NCBI GenBank assembly: GCA_900539725.1
Contig: UQDI01000020.1
Location: 1-28,774 of the forward strand
Direction: 5' to 3'
Length of the DNA stretch: 28,774 bases
From: an uncultured Eubacteriales bacterium
GTDB lineage: Bacteria > Bacillota > Clostridia > Tissierellales > Peptoniphilaceae
Under the pieces are notes generated by a model. The model was not told the origin of the DNA. It saw only the letters and a list, made by a program, of their open reading frames with translations, and made no database searches. The translations under genes and the position numbers were made by a program. Shown here piece after piece: positions 22,763-28,774 of the stretch. How positions within the stretch are numbered: position 1 is the stretch's first letter; every line of letters begins with the position of its first letter.

Positions 22763-23850
22763 TACTTAGTTGCTCCTAAAGCCTTGGAGTAGTGCTTAAG
22801 TCCGTCAGTGTAGAACTCAGTGTTATCAAAGTTAATCCACAAAGCTTCAGTGTCAGGGAAGTCCTTAAGTACCTCTACGCCTTCTTCATAAGTCAGTGTG
22901 AATAGTACGGTAGACAGGAAGTCCGCTATGCCTGAGTCCTTAGTGATTACAGTGACAGCTCTAAAGTTTCTTGCGCTTGATAGAGTTCTTGTATCTATGA
23001 TGTGATTGTATTTAACGTTGTCAAGGCCATAGAAATATCTTTGGTAGTCACCAGATGTAACGATTGCCTTATCCATAGTATATAGTATGTCGTAAATTTC
23101 AGAGTCGCCTTCCTTCATCTCTGATGCAGAGTAAGGACTTTCAACGCCTATAGTCCACTTCCTATCAGTTTCGCCGTTAGGGTGGCCGATAGTCTTAACA
23201 TTGCCGCCAGCACTGATAACTACTGAGTCAAAGCCATCTTCCTTAAGCTCATTGCATATAAGCTCAACAGCGTAACCCTTGGCAACGGCGCCTAGGTTTA
23301 GCTTAGTCTTTTCATCTGAGATATATACAGTATTTTCTTCTTTATCGATGATGATATTATTTAGTGAGGCGTACTTAGCTCTCTCTTTAAGCTCGTTCAT
23401 ATCAGGTATAGCCGCCTTTAATTCATAATTTTCAAGCGCCTCAGTCATGCTCTTCTCCCAAAGTTCGATTATTGCACCAAAGGCAATATTTACATTAGAG
23501 TCATACTTTAGGCCGAGTGTTTTTGCTTGCGATATAAGATCTATAAGAGCCTTATCGACTTTAACCTTTTCTTTGCCAGCCATCTTGTTGATGGTAAAGA
23601 CATTGTTGATGCCTTCGTGCTCCTTGTGGCAGTCGAATAGGTGGTCGTAGTATTTTAATTTTTCAGCTAATTTTTTATCGAATTCATCTGCTTCGCCTTG
23701 GCTGTAGAAGTAGCCAGTAGCCTTAACCAAAGTATCGAAGCTGTCGAAGTAATTAAACGAAAACTTCGTTCTTAGCTTTGGCTTGCAAGATGATAAAATG
23801 CTAAATAATAAAACTAATACTATCATTAGCGAAATTTTTCTTTTATTCAT
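22762..23850 (-). CDS. apbE: FAD:protein FMN transferase (ApbE), lipoprotein
   Basis: Transfers FMN from FAD to threonine or serine of extracytoplasmic redox proteins such as RnfG/RnfD or NqrC. From the ATG at 23850 it has 362 residues, a signal peptide and a lipobox ending LSSC (C22). Family landmarks: FDTLVKATGY, VISAGGNVKTIG, a TSGDYQRYF segment and HIIDTRT (the usual form is HIIDPRTG). The ATG at 23850 has AGAGGTGA upstream; the ATG at 23880 lies between the promoter and this site and would remove the signal peptide context. It has its own promoter. No flavoprotein target is in the window. Confidence 0.92.
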   Translation of the reverse strand: MNKRKISLMIVLVLLFSILSSCKPKLRTKFSFNYFDSFDTLVKATGYFYSQGEADEFDKKLAEKLKYYDHLFDCHKEHEGINNVFTINKMAGKEKVKVDKALIDLISQAKTLGLKYDSNVNIAFGAIIELWEKSMTEALENYELKAAIPDMNELKERAKYASLNNIIIDKEENTVYISDEKTKLNLGAVAKGYAVELICNELKEDGFDSVVISAGGNVKTIGHPNGETDRKWTIGVESPYSASEMKEGDSEIYDILYTMDKAIVTSGDYQRYFYGLDNVKYNHIIDTRTLSSARNFRAVTVITKDSGIADFLSTVLFTLTYEEGVEVLKDFPDTEALWINFDNTEFYTDGLKHYSKALGATK

Positions 23851-23868
23851 AGTTTCACCTCTAAGTAT

Positions 23869-23897
23869 ATAATACAACATAAAGCGGGATTTTTCAA
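23869..23897 (-). promoter_or_regulatory. Promoter of apbE
   Basis: On the minus strand: TTGAAA (23897-23892), 17-base spacer, TATTAT (23874-23869), directly after the stop of the DHHW gene. It implies that apbE and the genes after it can be transcribed apart from the acyltransferase cluster. Confidence 0.65.
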
Positions 23898-23900
23898 GCT

Positions 23901-24950
23901 TTAATTAAGTCCGTTCACGCTGCCAAGGACCAAGCAAGTATCGATATCATTCTCCTTGATAAAGTCATTAATCTTTTGATTGAAGAAACGCTTGTCCACC
24001 ATGTATATAGTTTTGTATTCATTGGTCAATAGACTTGCCACTGCGTTTGCAAATGAGTCCTTTATAATAAGAAGAGTTTTATCTGAAGAAGGATTGCCTT
24101 CTATTTCAACAAGACCATAGTTACCTGAAAAGAGTGCCTTGTACTTGTCTTTGTTCTTGAACTCATCCTTATTAAGGACCTTGATCTCTTTGTCATCGCC
24201 CTTGACCTTGATACTCTCATAATTTTTTGGCAGGTAAAATAATATTTCGTCGATAGCACTATTATAATAAGAAGACTTTGAATCGAGTGAGCCTCTAAAA
24301 TTATCACAAGTCACTTTTTCTATATCCTTCATCTCTTCTAGGCCCATGGCACTAGCAAGCTCTTTGTAGGCAAGGTAAGCACCTTCACGCCAGTGGTGGT
24401 CGGACTTGTAGAAGATGTATTCGTCCTTGTGCTGCATCATAATTTTATATAGGTCAATGTAAGTAGCTCCTATTTCGTTTTTGTATCTATCAAGAACCAC
24501 TCTTTCATCGCTAAATGCGGCGCCCTTAGGAATTCTCTCTCTATAGACCTCGCCTTTGTCGGGGCAGATGGCGATGTACTTGTCCTTGACATCGATATCG
24601 TTCACATACTTAATGAACTTATCTACCTTTTTTTCGTCATAGATGTATTTTTCGTAATAATTTTTGTCCGTGCCGATATAGACATTATTAAATTCTCTCT
24701 TGCCAAGAGTGTAGTCAAGCTTTGATCTAGCGCCAACTAAGGCATCTTTGAATATGAATTGATCCTTGCAATACGCTTCGAACTTCTTGGTGAAGTCGCC
24801 GCTTTTTAGTGAAAAGAACGAAAACTTCGGAAGCTCTTCTAAAACTCTATTTTCATTTTGACTAAAGCTTCTGTCTTCACTAATGACATTTGCCACTAAA
24901 ATCGAAGCTATAAATATAAAGAATAATATTTTGAGTAATTTATCTTTCAT
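23901..24950 (-). CDS. DHHW family protein, partner of MBOAT acyltransferase
   Basis: A 349-residue membrane-anchored extracytoplasmic protein with an N-terminal hydrophobic segment (6-23) followed by NENRVLEELPKFS. The name-giving DHHW motif is at 184-187 (YKSDHHWREGAY), and KDSFAN (296-301) gives a probable nucleophile S298, as in AlgX/AlgJ-like SGNH acyltransferases. It likely takes acyl groups delivered by the MBOAT protein and places them on an exported polymer. ATG at 24950 is favoured over the GTG at 24959 because AGGTGA overlapping the MBOAT stop stands at the right distance. Confidence 0.86.
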   Translation of the reverse strand: MKDKLLKILFFIFIASILVANVISEDRSFSQNENRVLEELPKFSFFSLKSGDFTKKFEAYCKDQFIFKDALVGARSKLDYTLGKREFNNVYIGTDKNYYEKYIYDEKKVDKFIKYVNDIDVKDKYIAICPDKGEVYRERIPKGAAFSDERVVLDRYKNEIGATYIDLYKIMMQHKDEYIFYKSDHHWREGAYLAYKELASAMGLEEMKDIEKVTCDNFRGSLDSKSSYYNSAIDEILFYLPKNYESIKVKGDDKEIKVLNKDEFKNKDKYKALFSGNYGLVEIEGNPSSDKTLLIIKDSFANAVASLLTNEYKTIYMVDKRFFNQKINDFIKENDIDTCLVLGSVNGLN

Positions 24951-24959
24951 ATCTATCAC

Positions 24960-26339
24960 CTAAAATCTAAAATACAAGAATGGGTTGTAGGACTCACTTA
25001 TTAAGGACATAGTCACAAGTATTAGCAAGATGAATAAAAAGGCAATTTCTAAGTAAGTCGTTTTTCTTGTCTTGCTAATAAGCTTTTTGCATGCGCCTAA
25101 TGAAAGCACTGTGCCAAGCACTAGATAGAAGCCGTATTCTTTTAAGTAGAATAGCGCTTCAGGCGAGGCAAAGTTTTTAAAATTAAACATCGCCTTTAAG
25201 AATGGACCTATATCTGCTACTTTAAACTCAAATATAACCCAGCCAATAATTACTAAGAGCATCGTGTATATATGCTTAATGAAATTTGGTGCCTTATCAA
25301 GTGCCTTCGCATAAATGAATTTTTCTAAGACAAGTAAAGTGAAGTAGTATAGACCCCAGATAATAAAGTTAAAGTCGGCTCCGTGCCAAAAACCTGTTAA
25401 GAACCAGGTAATAAATAAGTTTAGTATCTGTCTAGGCACTTTCACTCTATTACCGCCAAGTGGTATGTAGACATAATTTCTGAACCATAGCGATAAACTC
25501 ATGTGCCAGCGTCTCCAAAACTCAGTGATGGACCTTGAAATGTAAGGGAAGTTAAAGTTTTCCAAGAAGTCAAAGCCAAGCATGTGGCCTAAACCTATTG
25601 CCATGTCTGAGTAGCCACTAAAGTCAAAGTAGATTTGAAGAGTAAAGGCGATGATGCCAAGCCAAGCCATTGATGAGGCTAGGCCAGCTACTTCTTTAGC
25701 GAGTGTTATCTTATATAGCTCACCAAGTTTATTCGCAATTAAAACTTTTTTAGCAAGACCATAAACAAATCTCTTGATGCCGTAAGCGATAGAGCTGTCA
25801 GAAAAGTCTCTGTTCTTCAATTGATTGTAGATGTCGATGTATCTAACTATAGGTCCAGCAACTAGCTGAGGGAACATAGCGACATAGGCACTGTAATCGA
25901 AGAAGCTATTTGATGCTTCGACCTCGCCTCTATATACATCGATGGTGTAGCTAAGCGTTTGAAATGTGTAGAAGGATATACCAAGGGGCAGGCTTAAATT
26001 GCTTGCGCTGATATTTAGCTTAAATAGATAATTTAAGTTGTCAATCACAAAATTATAGTACTTAAAGAAAAAAAGCAGACCAATATTGACAATTACACTC
26101 AATATAAGGACTGCTTTACGTTTCCAATCTTCTTTAAATTTATTTAAAAGTCTTCCATTGCAATAATCAAATACACTGGAAAAAAGCATTATCCCTACAT
26201 ATATCGGCTCGCCCCATGCGTAAAAGATGAGGGAGAGGATAAAGAGCGTGAAGTTCTTTATCTTTTCAGGCGATATATAGTATAAGAATAATGCAATTGG
26301 TAAGAATACGTATAGAAATAAAAGTGATGAGAATACCAT
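24960..26339 (-). CDS. MBOAT family membrane O-acyltransferase (AlgI/DltB-like)
   Basis: A 459-residue polytopic membrane enzyme that moves acyl groups across the membrane for polymer O-acylation. Signature FWRRWHMSLS (274-283) and the region FLTGFWHGAD (313-322), with the invariant histidine H319, are intact, as are FPQLVAGPIVRY (156-167) and DFSGYSDMAIG (239-249). About ten to twelve hydrophobic segments. It starts inside the DUF4358 stop (TAATG) and the DHHW gene follows nine bases after its own stop. The neighbours point to an AlgI-AlgX-like export acylation unit rather than D-alanylation, as no dltA or dltC is present. The acyl group is probably acetyl (inference). Confidence 0.93.
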   Translation of the reverse strand: MVFSSLLFLYVFLPIALFLYYISPEKIKNFTLFILSLIFYAWGEPIYVGIMLFSSVFDYCNGRLLNKFKEDWKRKAVLILSVIVNIGLLFFFKYYNFVIDNLNYLFKLNISASNLSLPLGISFYTFQTLSYTIDVYRGEVEASNSFFDYSAYVAMFPQLVAGPIVRYIDIYNQLKNRDFSDSSIAYGIKRFVYGLAKKVLIANKLGELYKITLAKEVAGLASSMAWLGIIAFTLQIYFDFSGYSDMAIGLGHMLGFDFLENFNFPYISRSITEFWRRWHMSLSLWFRNYVYIPLGGNRVKVPRQILNLFITWFLTGFWHGADFNFIIWGLYYFTLLVLEKFIYAKALDKAPNFIKHIYTMLLVIIGWVIFEFKVADIGPFLKAMFNFKNFASPEALFYLKEYGFYLVLGTVLSLGACKKLISKTRKTTYLEIAFLFILLILVTMSLISESYNPFLYFRF

Positions 26340-26794
26340 TATTTATATAGATCAGCTAAAGCCTTTTTAACTTCTTCTGACTTATCTGATATTACGAATA
26401 CGATAGTCTTGCCATGTTCTTCATAAACGCTGTCTTCAACAAGTTTTGCTTGATCAGGAGCGTAGCTTTTGTATATTTCTACAAGATTTGCCTTGTATGC
26501 ATCTATCTTTTCTTTGAATTCACTTACGTCGCTTGCGTCTTTAAGTCTTAGTAGTAAAACTGCATTTGTGTTTAAATTAGTTTGTGGACCATACATTTCA
26601 TAAGCTTCGATCTTGTCTGTATCAAAATCAAAAGTGTCCTTTAGATAAGAAGCATCCTCTTCCTTAGAGAAAGTTGAGAAATCAACCGTATCTTTTAGCT
26701 TGTCTTTAATATCTGTAAGGCTCACATCTTTACTTGAGCAGCCAATCATAAATATCATAAGCGCGACGCTTATAAATAAAATAATCTTTTTCAT
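26339..26794 (-). CDS. DUF4358-type lipoprotein
   Basis: A 151-residue lipoprotein with a lipobox MIGC (C19) after a hydrophobic signal. The mature part has the pattern of the DUF4358 family, which in clostridia is regularly found with MBOAT and DHHW genes: a MYGPQTNLNTNAVLLLRLKD core, a helix DVSEFKEKIDAYKAN, and VFVISDKSEEVKKAL at the end. It joins the MBOAT gene by TAATG. The role is unknown; a periplasmic-side accessory of polymer acylation is plausible. The ribosome binding site AGGTAGGTT is imperfect. Confidence 0.8.
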   Translation of the reverse strand: MKKIILFISVALMIFMIGCSSKDVSLTDIKDKLKDTVDFSTFSKEEDASYLKDTFDFDTDKIEAYEMYGPQTNLNTNAVLLLRLKDASDVSEFKEKIDAYKANLVEIYKSYAPDQAKLVEDSVYEEHGKTIVFVISDKSEEVKKALADLYK

Positions 26795-26815
26795 AATTAA
26801 CCTACCTTTTATACT

Positions 26816-27721
26816 TTAGTGAATATTCTTGACTTCATTCAACCAGACCTTGTGAAACTTGCTCTTTAAGTGCATGCCATCTGGTTCGAAGTAGTCTTCG
26901 TTTTCTTTTAATAGGTAAGAGAAGTCCAAGTAATCAAGTCCTCTCTCACTCGCAATAGTTTTGATAACTTCGTTAAATGAATTTATCTTAGTATTATTTA
27001 CCCTTGCATCCTCTTTTTCATCCAAAGCTTTACTTACGGGGAAGATGGCTTGTAGATAAATTTTCGCATCAGGGAACTTCGCTTGAAGAGCATCAAGCAT
27101 CGCTAAATACCTTTCCTTAAACTTTTCCTCAGTCTTAACAAAGACAGAGTCATTAAGACCCATCATTAGATAAATGTTTTTAGGTTCAATACCAAAGTCC
27201 TCATCCGGAATAAGCTTTCTAAGCGTATCAGTATTTAAACCAATCTTTGAAAAGACATTATTATCATAAAGAAATTTGTAGTACTTAAGCTCTTCAGTGA
27301 TCGAGTCACCAATGAAGAGGTCTTCCTTAAAGTATTCCTTGTAGATAGATATAGGGACAGTGTTTACAGAAGACTTCGAAACCTTTACATTCTTAAAGTC
27401 CTTAGGATTAACTTCTTCACCTTTTGCCAATAGTCTAGCAAGTTCTTCTTCTTTACGCTTTTTTCTATATGCAAGAAGCTCTTTCTCTTTTATCTTAAAA
27501 TTATAGTTGTAGATTTCTTTGTCAATTAATTCCTTAACAATATTTGTCTTTTTGATACCTTCAAAAATTTCATCTACATTTATATTTTCTTTATTTCTAT
27601 TTAAATAGTAGTTACTATATAAAAAATATATCATTCCTAATAAAATAAGAACAAAGATTGTAAGAGAAATAGTTTTTTTCTTTTTTCTTTTTTTTCTTCT
27701 ATATTCAAAATTATCTTTCAT
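26816..27721 (-). CDS. Membrane-anchored SGNH/GDSL hydrolase-type protein
   Basis: A 301-residue protein with a lysine-rich start, one membrane span (about 17-36) and a charged helical linker (about 75-105), then an SGNH domain outside the cell. Block I is FIGDSIT (136-142, S140), block III GLND (188-191, N190), and the last block DGMHL (281-285) gives D281 and H284, so the catalytic set is complete. It could be an O-acetyl esterase or an acetyltransferase acting on the polymer served by the MBOAT/DHHW pair that follows. ATG at 27721 follows GAGGTG; the TTG at 27733 overlaps that site and is rejected. Confidence 0.85.
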   Translation of the reverse strand: MKDNFEYRRKKRKKKKTISLTIFVLILLGMIYFLYSNYYLNRNKENINVDEIFEGIKKTNIVKELIDKEIYNYNFKIKEKELLAYRKKRKEEELARLLAKGEEVNPKDFKNVKVSKSSVNTVPISIYKEYFKEDLFIGDSITEELKYYKFLYDNNVFSKIGLNTDTLRKLIPDEDFGIEPKNIYLMMGLNDSVFVKTEEKFKERYLAMLDALQAKFPDAKIYLQAIFPVSKALDEKEDARVNNTKINSFNEVIKTIASERGLDYLDFSYLLKENEDYFEPDGMHLKSKFHKVWLNEVKNIH

Positions 27722-27763
27722 TTTACACCTCAAATTATTTCGGAACCCTTATTATGAAACAAA

Positions 27764-27791
27764 ATTATATAATTTCATTTTTTTGAAACAA
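27764..27791 (-). promoter_or_regulatory. Promoter of the SGNH-DUF4358-MBOAT-DHHW cluster
   Basis: On the minus strand: TTGTTT (27791-27786), 16-base spacer, TATAAT (27769-27764); predicted leader about 36 bases. The -10 lies in the short palindrome AAATTATATAATTT. The -35 is only a partial match. Confidence 0.5.
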
Positions 27792-27956
27792 TTTCCTTCA
27801 TAAAAAACAGATTATTTGTACGAAATATCTCTTTCAATATTATATAATGTAAACGTAGAAATTTCAATACTCTTTGGCGAAAATCTCGGAAAATAATATG
27901 AAGAATTTGTAACATCTCTTAATATTTGCGTCATAATTTAATTAAAAAACTTTAAC
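27792..27956. other. AT-rich intergenic region between divergent genes
   Basis: No ORF with a ribosome binding site. A second plus-strand promoter candidate, TTGTAC (27816-27821), 16-base spacer, TATTAT (27838-27843), stands about 170 bases before the glucosaminidase gene. Otherwise nothing recognisable is seen. Confidence 0.4.
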
Positions 27957-27985
27957 TAGACATTTACATTAAATTTTGTTAAAAT
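27957..27985 (+). promoter_or_regulatory. Promoter of the glucosaminidase gene
   Basis: TAGACA (27957-27962), 17-base spacer, TAAAAT (27980-27985), 27 bases before the ATG; AGGAGGG lies between. Confidence 0.6.
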
Positions 27986-28012
27986 AGCATTTGTAAAAAT
28001 AGGAGGGACAAA

Positions 28013-28654
28013 ATGAATAGGAAAAAATTTATTATTACATTTTTACTATTGTTTGTTTTTCTTTGTGGATATATTTTAAATAGTACAGGAACTATGGCGC
28101 AAAGGGAAGATGAAAACAATCAAGACAATAATCAAGAAGATATAGATATGATTATTAACTATAATGAAGAAGACATGATAAACAGAAGAGACAGTGAGGT
28201 TATTAGTGACTTAGATGAACTAATCTTAGTTATGGTAGAAGAAGAAAAGAATCTTACATACGATGTTTATCAAACAACAAATTTAAGTGTGGAAGAATTT
28301 AATAAAATATTAGCAAATACAGCATTAGCTGGACAAGGAGAAAGCTTCAAGGCACTTGAAAACACATACGGAGTCAACGGCATATTTGCCATCGCAGTAT
28401 CAATCGCAGAAGCAGGCTGGGAAGGTAGACAAGCAAATACAAATAACTTCTACGGTATGAGAGGATCAAACGGCTACCTAAGCTTTAAAACACCAAAGGA
28501 CAATATCCTATACTTTGGAGAGCTAATAACAAGAAACCTATATAAAGGCAAATCACTAAAAACATTCGCAAAGATATATTGCCCACCACGCCACAAGAAA
28601 TGGCACTCAGATGTCGTTTGGCTTATGGGTAAGTTAATGGAAGAAGTAAAATAA
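28013..28654 (+). CDS. Membrane-anchored glucosaminidase (GH73-like)
   Basis: A 213-residue peptidoglycan hydrolase. An N-terminal hydrophobic segment (about 6-28) serves as signal or anchor, followed by an acidic, Asn/Gln-rich spacer (about 30-80). The C-terminal domain (about 90-213) resembles N-acetylglucosaminidases of the LytD/FlgJ type: SIAEAGWEGR (130-139) with the probable catalytic glutamate E133, then NNFYGMRG (144-151), the counterpart of NNLFGIKG in relatives. It should cleave the GlcNAc-MurNAc bond of the wall. No cell-wall binding repeats are attached, so anchoring keeps it at the membrane. It is transcribed alone, divergent from the polymer-acylation cluster. Confidence 0.85.
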   Translation: MNRKKFIITFLLLFVFLCGYILNSTGTMAQREDENNQDNNQEDIDMIINYNEEDMINRRDSEVISDLDELILVMVEEEKNLTYDVYQTTNLSVEEFNKILANTALAGQGESFKALENTYGVNGIFAIAVSIAEAGWEGRQANTNNFYGMRGSNGYLSFKTPKDNILYFGELITRNLYKGKSLKTFAKIYCPPRHKKWHSDVVWLMGKLMEEVK

Positions 28655-28774
28655 GATTTAGAAGAAATTTATAAATATTAAATTAAATAGTAAAATGTAA
28701 TAGATAAGCTTGCAGAGATTGATATGCACCCACAAACCCGGACAAAATAACCGCGTTTATTACACGGCTTGTAA
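28655..28774. other. Right edge, no gene seen
   Basis: AT-rich up to about 28710, then more GC-rich. CCGCGT (28751 region) and ACACGG form a 6-bp hairpin just before the edge; on the minus strand all six positions pair (one G-U) and TTATTTTG follows, so it may be a weak terminator of a minus-strand gene beyond the edge. A minus-strand frame open for 31 codons at the edge has no family resemblance. Confidence 0.3.

Noticed and set aside
28680..28774. C-terminus of a minus-strand gene at the right edge
   Set aside because: The frame is open for only 31 codons, the translation has no family likeness, and the hairpin in it looks like a terminator.

Overview
The window looks like chromosomal DNA of a low-GC, Gram-positive anaerobe of the Bacillota, probably Clostridia/Tissierellia (a Peptoniphilaceae-like organism would fit). 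This is inferred from gene content: an ECF transporter core, RecD2 without RecBC, a ComF-type phosphoribosyltransferase, YitT, PepD, a Y-family polymerase, an MBOAT/DHHW/DUF4358 envelope cluster, strong AGGAGG-type ribosome binding sites and many promoters with 17-base spacers. No phage, IS element, CRISPR array, tRNA or rRNA gene was recognised. Genus cannot be decided from the sequence alone.

Layout. (1) Positions 1-236 hold no gene but carry five GC-rich hairpins; one is a strong terminator when read on the minus strand. (2) 286-8264, plus strand: a tightly packed run ywlC - rpiB - upp - tagO/wecA - wecB - ychF - YprB-like nuclease - glutaredoxin-like - pepD, closed by a terminator at 8294-8327. 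(3) 8335-9477, minus: an AI-2E/YtvI-type permease. (4) 9638-9730, plus: an unannotated 30-residue ORF with its own ribosome binding site and terminator. (5) 9831-11069, minus: a DinB-like polymerase whose consensus promoter is overlapped by an 18-base palindrome. (6) 11070-11524: a gene-free stretch with degenerate ~36-base tandem repeats. (7) 11525-14733, plus: ecfA1 - ecfA2 - ecfT - truA. (8) 14838-15881, plus: a Fic protein with a C-terminal winged helix, preceded by four copies of TCGCCTAAA arranged as nested inverted repeats around its promoter. (9) 15954-27721, minus: a long co-directional block. In transcription order it is SGNH protein, DUF4358 lipoprotein, MBOAT acyltransferase, DHHW protein, then (with its own promoter) apbE, a membrane protein, a small coiled-coil protein, recD2, ComF-like, nucleoside phosphorylase, zincin, ung, C26 amidotransferase and yitT. 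(10) 28013-28654, plus: a membrane-anchored glucosaminidase.

How the genes work together. TagO/WecA and WecB make lipid-linked GlcNAc and UDP-ManNAc, the usual start of secondary wall polymers. The SGNH/MBOAT/DHHW set probably O-acylates an exported polymer, and the glucosaminidase cuts peptidoglycan, so the window touches the envelope at both ends. Upp, RpiB and the nucleoside phosphorylase serve nucleotide and sugar-phosphate salvage; Ung, RecD2 and DinB serve DNA repair. The most unusual signals are regulatory: the four-site operator at the fic promoter, the dinB palindrome that does not match the classical Gram-positive LexA box, the 30-residue ORF and the hairpin-rich left edge.
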